This document shows, in pieces, positions 32,037 to 40,890 of a stretch of 64,000 nucleotides of DNA. The translations under genes and the position numbers were made by a program. The first letter of the stretch is position 1. Every line of letters begins with the position of its first letter. Under the pieces are notes generated by a model. That model searched no databases, was not told the origin of the DNA, and saw only the letters and a program-made list of their open reading frames with translations. Source of the stretch: JBMNEH01 sp050948665 (GTDB taxonomy: Bacteria > Bacillota > Clostridia > Christensenellales > UMGS416); NCBI GenBank assembly GCA_050948665.1, contig JBMNEH010000001.1, positions 868,001-932,000 on the forward strand. The letters run 5' to 3'.

Positions 32037-33245
32037 TTGAGAAAGCTTTCTTGTATGGCGCTAACCGGGTTGCTGCTGTTGAGCGGCTGCGTCAAAGCTG
32101 CTTTGGCGCCCACTATTCCTCCGGAACCGGATGTGGATTCGGCATCGATGGCACCGCTCTTTTTGCCAACCGCGGAAGCGACTCCTTCACCGATTCCCAC
32201 TCCGGAACCCACCCCGGAGCCGACTCCAGAACCTGACCCGCTTGAGGTGTATATTTCGAGCATGACAGATGCGCAGCTTGTAGGGCAGATGGTAATGGTG
32301 GGTTTTTCGGGTACGAAAAGCATCCCGGATGATGCCGTCGGACTGATACAACAGTATGAAATCGGCAATATTATCCTGTTTGGCTGGAATGTGGAGGACT
32401 TTGATCAGACGAAAAGACTCTGTTCAGAAATCCAAGCCGTGAATATTTCATCCGTCCCTATGACGATCTCCATCGATGTGGAAGGAGGAACCGTAAGACG
32501 CTTTGTATGGTCGCCCAAGTTAGCCTCTCAGCAGGCATTGGCTGAGGGCGGAGATCCTCAGGCGGCATATGAACAGGGTATACGTATCGGGCAGGCGCTG
32601 GCGGAAACCGGAATAACGATGAACCTGGCTCCGGTACTGGATGTGGCGGACCCGGAAAGCTCCTTTATGGGAAGCCGCGTCTTCTCTTCAGATCCGATAT
32701 TGGCGGGGCAAATGGGAGCAGCGGAAATCCGGGGCCTGCATGACGGGGGCGTACTGTCCATGATAAAGCATTTTCCCGGTCACGGTGATGCCCCGGAAGA
32801 CCCACACGATGTATCTCTCTCTCGGGACATCACCATGGAACAATTGATGGAGAGAGACGTTGCGGCTTTTTCCGCCGGAATGGAGGCCGGAGCGGACGGA
32901 ATTCTTGTTGGGCATATTTCCCTGCCGAAGATAGACAGTCAATGGGTCGCCAGCCTTTCGCCGGTGGTGATCGGTTCACTGCTCCGGGATACGATGGGTT
33001 TTGATGGAGTGGTTATATCGGACGATTTACGGATGCAGGCTGTGGCTGCGGTTTATGACTTGGGAGATGCTGCTATACAGCATATCCTTGCCGGGGGTGA
33101 TATCGTGCTTCTCGGAAAGGGCATCGATAGTCAATGGAAAATTTGTGTGGCGCTGGAGGAAGCTCTTGCTTCGGGCAGGATATCAAGGGATCGCGCAAAG
33201 GAATCTGTATACCGGATTTTGCGTATGAAGGGTTTTGCCGGCTGA
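32037..33245 (+). CDS. Lipoprotein glycoside hydrolase family 3 (NagZ-like beta-N-acetylhexosaminidase)
   Basis: A 402-residue surface lipoprotein. Residues 1-16 form a signal ending in LLLLSGC (lipobox), followed by a Pro-Thr-Glu linker (TPSPIPTPEPTPEPTPEPDP) and a GH3 N-terminal catalytic barrel. KHFPGHGDAPEDPHDVSL is the NagZ-type motif carrying the acid/base His-Asp dyad, and VVISDDLRM holds the nucleophile Asp. NagZ enzymes cleave GlcNAc from peptidoglycan fragments. The start is taken as TTG at 32037: GGAGGGAGG lies eight bases upstream and the protein then begins as a lipoprotein signal. The next gene encodes another lipoprotein 11 bases later. Confidence 0.87.
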   Translation: MRKLSCMALTGLLLLSGCVKAALAPTIPPEPDVDSASMAPLFLPTAEATPSPIPTPEPTPEPTPEPDPLEVYISSMTDAQLVGQMVMVGFSGTKSIPDDAVGLIQQYEIGNIILFGWNVEDFDQTKRLCSEIQAVNISSVPMTISIDVEGGTVRRFVWSPKLASQQALAEGGDPQAAYEQGIRIGQALAETGITMNLAPVLDVADPESSFMGSRVFSSDPILAGQMGAAEIRGLHDGGVLSMIKHFPGHGDAPEDPHDVSLSRDITMEQLMERDVAAFSAGMEAGADGILVGHISLPKIDSQWVASLSPVVIGSLLRDTMGFDGVVISDDLRMQAVAAVYDLGDAAIQHILAGGDIVLLGKGIDSQWKICVALEEALASGRISRDRAKESVYRILRMKGFAG

Positions 33246-33256
33246 AGGGAGAGAAG

Positions 33257-34060
33257 ATGAAAAAAATCATTGTTATTATCTTGAGCGTACTACTGCTTTC
33301 GCCAGCAGGCTGTGTGGAGATAGACGCGCCGAACTATACGGATAGTCCGCTTGGCGCAATAACCTCTGTGGATACTACACCGCAGACAGAAGGCACGGAC
33401 ATGATCATGCAGGAGGAAAGCGCTGCTCCGGATGAGCCGGAACAGCCGGAAGAAGCCGAACACCCGGAGGATACCATAGAGCCGGAGGAATCGGTTGAAC
33501 CGGTAATCATCCGGGATATATCGGCCTTTTTCGGCAATGCGGACACCGAAGCAGCCATGCAGGCACTGATACCGTTGCTTAAGGCTGCGTCGGTAACCGC
33601 ATATCATCGGGTTCAGGGAAATGAACCCGAGCCAACGGATATTACGGAGGATACGTATGTGCTGGAGGCGCTGTATCATTACATGGGTGAATGCGGCGCT
33701 TCAATAACAGATGCCGTTATTGAGAACGGCTCTGTCACTCTACCTTTACATCGGGCAGAGGCATTGACTGCAGCAATGTTCCTTGGCAGGGAGGGTTTGC
33801 CGGACATACCGGGGGAATGGTCGTCTATTTTGGCATACAATGCAGAAACGCGGACACTGACTGCCTGTGACTATATTTCCTCCGGCCTAGAGATATCTCT
33901 GACAGGAACCGCCTACGATACGGAAGCGGAGCAGCTGCTCGTGACATTGGATTTGCATTGGACCGGAGAGGAGAATCCGGCGTTTTCCCTTATTGTGACT
34001 CTGCTCCGTGCTGCAGGATCCGATACCGGGGCGATGATTGCCATGGTAGATATCGGCTGA
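33257..34060 (+). CDS. Lipoprotein of unknown function
   Basis: A 267-residue exported protein I do not recognise. Residues 1-19 are a signal ending PAGC (a weak lipobox with Pro at -3). About residues 45-85 are a Glu-Pro-rich spacer (DEPEQPEEAEHPEDTIEPEE), then a globular part with an N-terminal helical half and a C-terminal beta-rich half (LTACDYISSGLEISLTG). The start at 33257 follows GGGAG. It is probably co-transcribed with the GH3 lipoprotein, suggesting a shared role at the wall, and is ended by a terminator at 34078. Confidence 0.75.
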   Translation: MKKIIVIILSVLLLSPAGCVEIDAPNYTDSPLGAITSVDTTPQTEGTDMIMQEESAAPDEPEQPEEAEHPEDTIEPEESVEPVIIRDISAFFGNADTEAAMQALIPLLKAASVTAYHRVQGNEPEPTDITEDTYVLEALYHYMGECGASITDAVIENGSVTLPLHRAEALTAAMFLGREGLPDIPGEWSSILAYNAETRTLTACDYISSGLEISLTGTAYDTEAEQLLVTLDLHWTGEENPAFSLIVTLLRAAGSDTGAMIAMVDIG

Positions 34061-34077
34061 CATTATTCTGTCGCAGC

Positions 34078-34107
34078 AAAAAGGTCCTCTATAGAAGGCC
34101 TTTTATT
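34078..34107. terminator. Bidirectional terminator between lipoprotein and HAD genes
   Basis: AAAAGG (34079-34084) pairs with CCTTTT (34099-34104), with more pairing inside (CCT/AGG). It abuts the stop of the minus-strand HAD gene. Confidence 0.7.
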
Positions 34108-34810
34108 AGGTAATACAAAATTCTGTGCAAATCAAATCATACAACTGGCAGACTGTGTCTATCTGATACAGGGGAGGCTGTGCATCGCCCCACCAAGGCA
34201 ATGTTCGCACCCAAACGGGGATATACCCGGCACTATGCGAGGCAGCAACATCGTTGATAGGATTGTCACCTACATACAGCAATGTGTTCGCCGGACAACC
34301 CAGTTGGGAAGTCATACGTATAAACGGCGCGGGGTTGGGTTTTGCCTGCTGCCCGCTTGCGATAATAATTTCAGGGATAAGACTTGGGAAACCGAAATAA
34401 TCTAGCTTTGCCTGTTGGGTTGTTTGGGTCCCATTGGTGATGATGCCCAGTTTCAGCCCCATCCGCTTCAGATTATGAAGCAGAGGATACACACACGGCC
34501 AGGTAACGCCGGCTGAAGCATAATAGCGCTGGAACCAGTCACAGAATGCCTGTCCCGTGGGAGGATAGGCGAATACCCCCTCCCGCGTCATTGTGTCTGT
34601 TAAAGCCTGCCAGCCGGACTTAAGATTATCCAGCTCACCCCGCCACATGCTTTTTGCCGCACTCTCAGGAGTTTGCCCGGGGGCGAACTGCCGGGGATAT
34701 TGGGAGAAATATTTTATTAGGCCTAATGTATCTGAAGTCTTTCGGTCGTACAGCGTATGGTCCAGATCAAATACCACACCCCTTATAAGGTTTTTTCCCG
34801 CAACAGCCAT
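34106..34810 (-). CDS. HAD-family hydrolase
   Basis: A 234-residue phosphatase-like protein of the HAD superfamily. It has motif I DLDHTLYD (about 14-21, nucleophile Asp), motif II ITNG, motif III Lys in QAKPNP, and motif IV GDNPINDV. The cap is helical, as in pyrophosphatase or 2-haloacid-type members; the substrate is unknown. The ATG at 34810 overlaps the stop of the LUD gene (TGATG), so both are co-translated. Confidence 0.85.
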   Translation of the reverse strand: MAVAGKNLIRGVVFDLDHTLYDRKTSDTLGLIKYFSQYPRQFAPGQTPESAAKSMWRGELDNLKSGWQALTDTMTREGVFAYPPTGQAFCDWFQRYYASAGVTWPCVYPLLHNLKRMGLKLGIITNGTQTTQQAKLDYFGFPSLIPEIIIASGQQAKPNPAPFIRMTSQLGCPANTLLYVGDNPINDVAASHSAGYIPVWVRTLPWWGDAQPPLYQIDTVCQLYDLICTEFCIT

Positions 34811-35415
34811 CAATAGCCGACTTCCTGGTCGATTATGTGGATGGTAAAGGGTCTGCCGGGAACGGCTTTATCCATATAGGAGATAACACGGCAGATGGTA
34901 ATGGAGTTTGCACACCGGTGGCATTTGTTATCTACGGTACAGGGTGTTTTTAAACCCAGTCTGCGGGCATTCAAGGGGCAAGCCACTTCCTTTACTCTTC
35001 GGTAGCCGGCTTCGATATCCTCTGCCAGTTTATTTTTTCCTACAAGCAGGTGCACGGCCTTTGGCCCGTAGGCCAGGGCTGCCACCCGGTTGCCGGTACC
35101 GTCGATATTGATAAGTACGCCGTCCATCGTCAACGCATTAGTGCTGGAAAGATAAATATCCGCGTTATGTGCAGCCGCCAGAGTTGCTTCCCGTGCTGAT
35201 CCGGGTTCTTTCCAATGCCAATATACCCGGTTGCCCCGCTGCCTGAGTTGATCATAGAGGCCGCTCTCGTCTACAGTTACCGACCCACCGAAACCTACGG
35301 AGGCAGACAGCGGTATTTCGGCTAAAACCGCACTTGCCGCTGCCTCCAGAGTTGCGTGGAGCGCAACGCTGAAGCCGTTCTTCTCCAATATCGTCTTTGT
35401 TTTCAAATAGTCCAT
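34810..35415 (-). CDS. LUD domain protein (lactate utilisation LutC-like)
   Basis: A 201-residue protein of the LUD family. The core has VGFGGSVTVDESGL, a TNALTMDGVLINIDGTGNRVAAL block, and VGKNKLAEDIEAGYRRVK, all typical. The C terminus carries DNKCHRCANSITICR with several cysteines. LutC works with LutA and LutB in lactate oxidation, but those are absent here; stand-alone LUD proteins of this length are common in Clostridia and of unknown role. AGGAGG precedes the ATG; a TATAAT with upstream TG (35434-35442) may be its extended -10 box. Confidence 0.82.
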   Translation of the reverse strand: MDYLKTKTILEKNGFSVALHATLEAAASAVLAEIPLSASVGFGGSVTVDESGLYDQLRQRGNRVYWHWKEPGSAREATLAAAHNADIYLSSTNALTMDGVLINIDGTGNRVAALAYGPKAVHLLVGKNKLAEDIEAGYRRVKEVACPLNARRLGLKTPCTVDNKCHRCANSITICRVISYMDKAVPGRPFTIHIIDQEVGY

Positions 35416-35639
35416 ACAAATACCTCCTCTTGCATTATACCATAGCTATGAAGAGCGAGAAAGCATATCCCTTCCACCTAATGCCGGGGACAAGAGGCAA
35501 CCACCGTTTATGTGCGAAAAAGGGAGCGGGAGGATAACGACATGTAAGCCAATTTTGTATATAGCCGCACAACCGAATACAGAGATCAGTGCGGAACCGG
35601 CTTCTCTATGCTCGGACAAAGAGGATTGTGTATATAAGG

Positions 35640-35673
35640 AAACCGCCGAAGCATTATGCTTCAGCGGTTTTTC
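35640..35673. terminator. Terminator after the aldo/keto reductase gene
   Basis: AAACCGC-c-GAAGC (35640-35652) pairs with GCTTC-a-GCGGTTT (35658-35670), one mismatch. It ends the minus-strand reductase gene; on the plus strand it is followed by T. The rest of the 35416-35639 gap holds no gene I can support. Confidence 0.75.
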
Positions 35674-35674
35674 T

Positions 35675-36496
35675 CTACTTGTAGCGGTCAGGACTCCACC
35701 AAGTACGTTTATTAGTATCCATTTCGGCAATGGAAGCCATGTCCTCGGTATCCAGTGTGAAGTCAAATACCTGATAGTTTTCTATAATCCGGTTTTGCTT
35801 AACTGACTTGGGTATCACGATATTTCCGGTTTGGAGGTGCCAGCGAATGATTACCTGAGCGCCGGTTTTTCCGTGCTTTTTTGCGATGCCGGCAATGGCC
35901 GGATGATCAAAAAGAGTATGGTCCTGTCCGCCCAGTGGGCTCCAAGCTTCTACTGCAATGCCGCGGCTCAGGCAGTAGGGTTTCACTTCTTTTTGCTGGA
36001 ATGCGGGGTGCAGTTCGATCTGATTTACCACAGGCAGTGCCAAACCGGCCTTCTCCAACGCCTGGAGGTGTCGCAACTGGAAGTTGCTCACACCGATAGC
36101 AAGAAGGCGTTTTTCTTCGTATAGACGCATCAAAGCCTCCCAAGCTTCGATATAATTCGGTACCGGCCAGTGGAGCAGGTATAGATCCAGATAGTCAGTC
36201 TTCAGGGCATCCAGACTGCGAAGAGCGCCTGCATAACCGTTCTTTGCCTCAATGTTTTGTGTCCAAAGCTTGGAGGTGATAAAAACATCCTCACGTTTAA
36301 TGCCGCTTCGGCGGATACCTTCGGCCACATCAGCCTCATTTCGATAAGCCTGCGCCGTATCAATGTGCCGATACCCTGCTTCAAGCGCCCAGCAAACCGC
36401 TTGCGCAGTGGTAGTTCCGGGCTCGCTGCGGAAGACACCCAGCCCTAACTGGGGAATGGATACGCCGTTATGGAAACGTATTACTGGACAATCCAT
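35675..36496 (-). CDS. Aldo/keto reductase
   Basis: A 273-residue NADPH-dependent AKR that reduces aldehydes or ketones such as 2,5-diketo-gluconate or methylglyoxal. It contains GYRHIDTAQAYRNEADVG-like active-site region (Asp and Tyr), the catalytic Lys in TSKLW, and the His in LLHWPVP, plus ATGVSNF-like IGVSNF and the C-terminal IPKSV. Note that Tyr follows DTAQA as usual. AGGAG precedes the ATG. It is a single gene between terminators; substrate unknown. Confidence 0.9.
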   Translation of the reverse strand: MDCPVIRFHNGVSIPQLGLGVFRSEPGTTTAQAVCWALEAGYRHIDTAQAYRNEADVAEGIRRSGIKREDVFITSKLWTQNIEAKNGYAGALRSLDALKTDYLDLYLLHWPVPNYIEAWEALMRLYEEKRLLAIGVSNFQLRHLQALEKAGLALPVVNQIELHPAFQQKEVKPYCLSRGIAVEAWSPLGGQDHTLFDHPAIAGIAKKHGKTGAQVIIRWHLQTGNIVIPKSVKQNRIIENYQVFDFTLDTEDMASIAEMDTNKRTWWSPDRYK

Positions 36497-36543
36497 GGCA
36501 ACTTTCTCCTCTCTCAGTATTCCTTATGATAATACGACATGGG

Positions 36544-37077
36544 TTAGGAAATTCCTGTTTTCAGGCGCAGCACACGGATGACTGCCGGTGCAAGCAACGC
36601 GGCTCCGACAAGAGAAAGAACATCTTTCGGCAGATAAGGAAGGCTGACTATGAGAAAAGCAGCCGTCCATGGTCGAGAAGACAGGAAGCTGTATACGGTA
36701 ACACCGGAAGCGTGACATATCACCAACCCCGTAAAGCCCAGCAACAGACGGGATAACAATGTGTCTCTTTTCCATCCGCAGAGAGCAGCCATGGGCAAAA
36801 ACCCCCAAAGGAATCCAGCTGTGTAGCTGAACAGCATCCCGGCCCCTCCTCGAAACCCCGCAAATACCGGGATACCTGCTGCGCCCATCAGCAAATAAAC
36901 CCCCACAGAAGCGGTTCCCCAACCGGAACCCAGTAGATAGGCGGTAAAAGCGATGGCGAATGTTTGCATGGTTATGGGAATCCCCGAAGGAGTATGTATC
37001 GCAACCTGTGCGCAGACTGCGATGGTTGCGCTGCATATCGCTGTTATAACCATAGAACGAATATCAATTTTCTTCAT
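36544..37077 (-). CDS. bioY: Biotin transporter substrate-binding protein BioY
   Basis: A 177-residue integral membrane S component of an ECF-type biotin importer, with about six helices. GVYLLMGAAGIPVFAGFRGG is the BioY signature, followed by GFLWGFLPMA and a basic C terminus. It overlaps birA by four bases, so uptake and attachment of biotin are coupled. The energising module (EcfAAT) is not in the window. No biotin synthesis genes are seen, consistent with a biotin scavenger. Confidence 0.9.
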   Translation of the reverse strand: MKKIDIRSMVITAICSATIAVCAQVAIHTPSGIPITMQTFAIAFTAYLLGSGWGTASVGVYLLMGAAGIPVFAGFRGGAGMLFSYTAGFLWGFLPMAALCGWKRDTLLSRLLLGFTGLVICHASGVTVYSFLSSRPWTAAFLIVSLPYLPKDVLSLVGAALLAPAVIRVLRLKTGIS

Positions 37078-38018
37078 TTTCGCTCACGAATGCTGATTTC
37101 TCCGGTACGTAGCACGGTTTCAGTCCCGTCATCCCATTGAACCCGAAGGCCTGCACGGTCATCGATGGAGAGGGCTTTCGCAGGATCCTTTCTGTTCGGA
37201 GACATGACCCAGATGTTCTTGCCTGTTATGACGGACAGTTCTCGGTACCGCTCCATAAAGTCGGAGTCAGGCAGTTTATTGTATATTAAGGTGAAGCCGC
37301 GTAAAATTTCTGCGGCCAGTTGGTTCTTGTCCCCTTCGGCTTGCCCGAATACCGAGCCCGCAATCTCTCGGATATCCGAAGGGAAGCCCTCTATCGGATC
37401 CCAGCAGTTTATACCGATACCCAGTACCGCATATTGCAGTCCCCCGGTTTCCACATCCAGCGCGGTTTCTGTCAATATACCGCAGATCTTTTTCCCATCC
37501 AAAAGAATATCGTTGACCCATTTGATCCCAGCAGCTCTGCCCGTTACACGGGTAACGGCTTCTGCAACCGCCACTGCCGCTGCGGTAGTGATCATCAGTG
37601 CGACTTCCGCAGACATCATAGGACGCAAAAGCAGGCTCATATAGAGGCCGGTACCTGTAGGGGAGAAGAAATGCCTTCCCAATCGTCCGCGCCCTCCGGT
37701 CTGTTTATCTACAAGCAATACGGTTCCCTGTGGTTGACCCTCGTCTGCCCAAGCTCGCATCAAGGTGTTTGTAGAGTTGGTCTCGGATAGAATATGAATT
37801 CGCAAGCCTGTTGCCCAAGTTAACCATGCTGCATCCAGCGGTTGCGTGCTGCCCAATAAACGGGCGTCGCCGGTAGCTTTTTCGATATGTCGGCTTTCCG
37901 TTTGGTGTTCCTTCTTCTGTTGCCGGGCTGTGCTTTGGATGACATTCAGCCCGGCAGAAAGGTACCGTCCGGATACTTTGTTGTTGCGGAATGTCTTGGA
38001 AATTTCGTTTTCTTCCAT
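37074..38018 (-). CDS. birA: Biotin-protein ligase BirA with decayed DNA-binding domain
   Basis: Attaches biotin to carboxylase carrier proteins. The catalytic part shows SETNSTN, GGRGRLGRHFFSP (biotinyl-AMP loop) with GTGLYMSLLLRP, KWVNDILLDGKKICGIL, and a C-terminal SH3-like domain. The first ~60 residues align with the usual winged-helix repressor domain (GRYLSAGLNV, HIEKATGD, RLLGS are kept), but the recognition helix that normally reads SRTAVWK is replaced by IQSTARQ, the conserved Gly-Tyr is lost, and the segment is Gln/Glu/Lys-rich. There is no stop or frameshift. I infer that ligase function is kept and operator binding lost. GGAGG precedes the ATG. Confidence 0.9.
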   Translation of the reverse strand: MEENEISKTFRNNKVSGRYLSAGLNVIQSTARQQKKEHQTESRHIEKATGDARLLGSTQPLDAAWLTWATGLRIHILSETNSTNTLMRAWADEGQPQGTVLLVDKQTGGRGRLGRHFFSPTGTGLYMSLLLRPMMSAEVALMITTAAAVAVAEAVTRVTGRAAGIKWVNDILLDGKKICGILTETALDVETGGLQYAVLGIGINCWDPIEGFPSDIREIAGSVFGQAEGDKNQLAAEILRGFTLIYNKLPDSDFMERYRELSVITGKNIWVMSPNRKDPAKALSIDDRAGLRVQWDDGTETVLRTGEISIRERK

Positions 38019-38035
38019 GCCTGTCCTCCAAACAA

Positions 38036-38064
38036 AGTATACCGTATGACGGACGGAATGTCAC
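38036..38064 (-). promoter_or_regulatory. Predicted promoter of birA-bioY
   Basis: Minus-strand GTGACA (38059-38064) and TATACT (38036-38041) with 17 bases between. Confidence 0.55.
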
Positions 38065-38223
38065 GCAAGGATTTTTAACCGGAACAATACGCACGGTGCC
38101 CCGGGAAACAGCAGGCTGTGTATCGGCTTTTCCGCGGCGAAATGCTGGGCGGTTGCCGGATGGAAGAAGGGAATCCATTGGTATTTATCGTGGGCTTGTT
38201 TCTGTTGATTATGTCCGTTGCTC

Positions 38224-38251
38224 TGTACAAAACGTAGTTTTCATGTATAAT
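38224..38251 (+). promoter_or_regulatory. Predicted promoter of ychF
   Basis: TGTACA (38224-38229) and TATAAT (38246-38251) with 16 bases between. Confidence 0.5.
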
Positions 38252-38279
38252 AGCTTCAGCAAATCGTAAGGAGCGCAAC

Positions 38280-39374
38280 ATGAAACTAGGTATCGTCGGC
38301 TTGCCCAATGTTGGGAAGAGTACATTATTTAATGCCATTACCCGGGCCGGAGCTCAAGCGGCGAATTATCCTTTTTGTACAATTGAACCCAATATTGGCG
38401 TAGTAGCGGTGCCGGATGCGCGGCTTGATGTGCTGGCAGAGATGTATCATCCGAGAAAGCACACTCCTGCGACCGTTGAATTTGTGGATATTGCCGGCTT
38501 GGTGCGGGGTGCCAGCCGAGGAGAGGGTTTGGGGAATCAGTTCCTGAGCCATATCAGGGAGTGCGACGCTATCGTACAGGTCGTGCGCTGCTTTGAAGAT
38601 GGGGATATTGCACATGTTGATGGGAGCGTAGATCCCCTTCGGGATATGGAAACGATCAACCTTGAGTTGATTTTCGCCGATATGCAAACTCTGGAAAAAC
38701 GGATCGAGCGCACAAGGAAAGCAATGAAGTCCGGAGACGCGAAAATCAAGGAAGAGGCCGCTCTGCTGCAGAAGCTGTATGATGGACTGGAGTCCGGAGT
38801 GAAAGTGTTCAATATGGACCTCACTTCAGAGGAAAGGGAATTTACCGACAATTTGTTCCTTCTAACAAGCAAACCTACGGTGTACGCTGCCAATGTAGCG
38901 GAGGAGAATTTGTCAGACCCCGACGACTGCGCAATGGTTGAGCAAGTCAGAGCGCAGGCGCAGACTGAAGGCGCTGCTGTCATTGTGGTATCTGCGGCCA
39001 TAGAGGAAGAAATTGCCGGTATGGATCCAGCTGACGGAAAGGCTTTTTTAGATGAGCTTGGACTGAAGGAATCCGGTCTGGATAGGTTGATTCGCCACTC
39101 CTATCATTTGCTGGGATTAATCAGTTACCTGACAGTTGGGGAGAAAGAGGTGCGCGCCTGGACGATTGTCAACGGTACGAAGGCCCCGCAAGCCGCGGGA
39201 AAGATACACAGTGATTTTGAGCGGGGCTTTATTCGGGCAGAAGTCATTCCCTTTGATACACTGCTCAGCGTGGGCTCCATGGCCGTAGCAAAGGAGAAGG
39301 GGCTGATTCGTTCCGAAGGTAAAGAATATGTGATGAAGGATGGGGACGTAACATTATTCCGATTCAATGTATAA
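38280..39374 (+). CDS. ychF: Ribosome-associated ATPase YchF (Obg family)
   Basis: A 364-residue P-loop protein that binds ATP rather than GTP and associates with ribosomes; implicated in redox and stress responses. It shows GLPNVGKST (G1), DIAGLVRGASRGEGLGNQFL (G3 and the glycine-rich region), and the C-terminal TGS domain with YLTVGEKEVRAWTI, PQAAGKIHSDFERGFIRAEV and VMKDGDV. AAGGAG precedes the ATG. It is a single-gene unit. Confidence 0.96.
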   Translation: MKLGIVGLPNVGKSTLFNAITRAGAQAANYPFCTIEPNIGVVAVPDARLDVLAEMYHPRKHTPATVEFVDIAGLVRGASRGEGLGNQFLSHIRECDAIVQVVRCFEDGDIAHVDGSVDPLRDMETINLELIFADMQTLEKRIERTRKAMKSGDAKIKEEAALLQKLYDGLESGVKVFNMDLTSEEREFTDNLFLLTSKPTVYAANVAEENLSDPDDCAMVEQVRAQAQTEGAAVIVVSAAIEEEIAGMDPADGKAFLDELGLKESGLDRLIRHSYHLLGLISYLTVGEKEVRAWTIVNGTKAPQAAGKIHSDFERGFIRAEVIPFDTLLSVGSMAVAKEKGLIRSEGKEYVMKDGDVTLFRFNV

Positions 39375-39513
39375 GAAGCGAAGATGATATTACCGGAAAC
39401 TTTCTGTCATTTAGATTGTGAACATGTGCGTCCCTGAAGCACTTTGAGACGTGATTTGCGTATGGCTCTTCATTTTCCGTGTACCCTGCGCTGACTTAAG
39501 CTATATACCTAAA

Positions 39514-39554
39514 GAAAAATACCTGCCGAAGCATTTAGTCTTTCGGCAGGTATT
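39514..39554 (-). terminator. Terminator of the glycine cleavage operon
   Basis: Perfect 13-base stem AATACCTGCCGAA (39518-39530) with TTCGGCAGGTATT (39542-39554). Read on the minus strand it ends in TTTTTCTTT. The 39375-39513 stretch before it holds no gene. Confidence 0.85.
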
Positions 39555-39564
39555 ATGTTTTGGA

Positions 39565-40890
39565 CTATTTCTCCAGCGCGGCTTCCGCTGCGGCGGTAAT
39601 CGCTTCGCCGAAGGAGGGGTGGGGCCGGACGACCTTGCGCATTTCCTCAGCCCGGTCCCCGCGGAGAAGAGCTGCTGTACATTCGTTTATCATTTCTCCG
39701 GCGCGGGAGCACATCAACTGAGCACCCAACAGCCGGTGGGTCTCTCCGTTAAAGATTAGCTTAACGAAACTCCGTTCACTTCCGGCAATAAGTGCTCTGG
39801 CGTTACCGCCGAACACAGCTTTCCCCTGGAGCACCGGCAGTCCGCGGGCTTTTGCTTCTTCTGCCGTCAGCCCTACAGAGGCGATTTCAGGATCAGTATA
39901 GACACAGGATGGTATGGCTTCAAGGCCGTCTCCCTCATAAATGTCGCACAATTTTTCCGCAAAGGCTATGCCTTGGGCGGTGGCGGCGTGAGCCAACTGA
40001 CTACTGCCGGAAATGGCGTCCCCAACAGCATATACGCCAGGCACTGTGGTCATAAAATAATCATCCACAAAGAAGCCTCTCCGGATTTCCGGTGGCGGAC
40101 AACGGAACAGGTTTTCCGTATTCGCAAGCCTCCCTGTGGCTACCAGTATACTGTCGCAGGCCAGTTTTATCTCTGTGTCCTTGATGTCAACCGAAAGTAT
40201 GAGTTTCGAGGCCCGGACTACCCGTGTTACGGTGGCACCGGTATAAATTTCCGCTCCGCGCTTTTTCAAAATCATGGAAAGATTTTGGGACAATTCTCGA
40301 TCCATCAGCGGCAGCAGGCGCTCCATAGCTTCCAACAACAGAACGCTCTTGCCCATTGCCAGATAAACGGAGGTCAGCTCGACTCCGATCACTCCACCGC
40401 CAATGATGGCCAGTGTATCACCTGGAGGCATATTTCCCATGACCAAATCATCACTGGTAAAAATATTCTCTCCAGACAGACCGGGTATCGGAGGAATTGC
40501 GGGGCGGGAACCTGTGGCTAGCAGTACGGCTTCTCCCCTGTAGAGGTTGCCACCAGCCTCAACTGTCAAACCGTCCAGAACCTGTGCACGCTGAGGAACC
40601 ACTGTGATTTTCTGTTTTTTCAAAGCACTGGTGATGATATTTCGCAGAGTTTTTACAGTTCTGTCCCTGTGGGCGGTGAGGTGAGCCCAGTCCGGAATAA
40701 CGCCGAACTCTGCCAATCCCGCCACACCGTGAAGCAGTGCCTTTGTCGGTACACAGCCCCGGTTAAGGCAGGTGCCACCAATCTCCCCTTCCTCGAAGAG
40801 ACAGACCTTTTTACCTAATGCAGCCGCCCGGAGCGCCGCTGGATAACCACCTGGACCTCCGCCAATGACCAGCAAATCATAGGATTCCAT
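39565..40890 (-). CDS. lpdA: Dihydrolipoyl dehydrogenase (L protein)
   Basis: FAD enzyme that reoxidises the dihydrolipoyl arm of GcvH with NAD+. The 441 residues show the FAD loop IGGGPGGYPAALRAA, the redox disulfide GGTCLNRGCVPTK (Cys41 and Cys46), the NAD loop IIGGGVIGVEL, and the C-terminal HPHPSFGEA with the catalytic His-Glu pair. AAGGAGG precedes the ATG, and the start overlaps lplA by 14 bases. Its place at the end of the gcv operon marks it as the glycine-cleavage L protein. Confidence 0.93.
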   Translation of the reverse strand: MESYDLLVIGGGPGGYPAALRAAALGKKVCLFEEGEIGGTCLNRGCVPTKALLHGVAGLAEFGVIPDWAHLTAHRDRTVKTLRNIITSALKKQKITVVPQRAQVLDGLTVEAGGNLYRGEAVLLATGSRPAIPPIPGLSGENIFTSDDLVMGNMPPGDTLAIIGGGVIGVELTSVYLAMGKSVLLLEAMERLLPLMDRELSQNLSMILKKRGAEIYTGATVTRVVRASKLILSVDIKDTEIKLACDSILVATGRLANTENLFRCPPPEIRRGFFVDDYFMTTVPGVYAVGDAISGSSQLAHAATAQGIAFAEKLCDIYEGDGLEAIPSCVYTDPEIASVGLTAEEAKARGLPVLQGKAVFGGNARALIAGSERSFVKLIFNGETHRLLGAQLMCSRAGEMINECTAALLRGDRAEEMRKVVRPHPSFGEAITAAAEAALEK

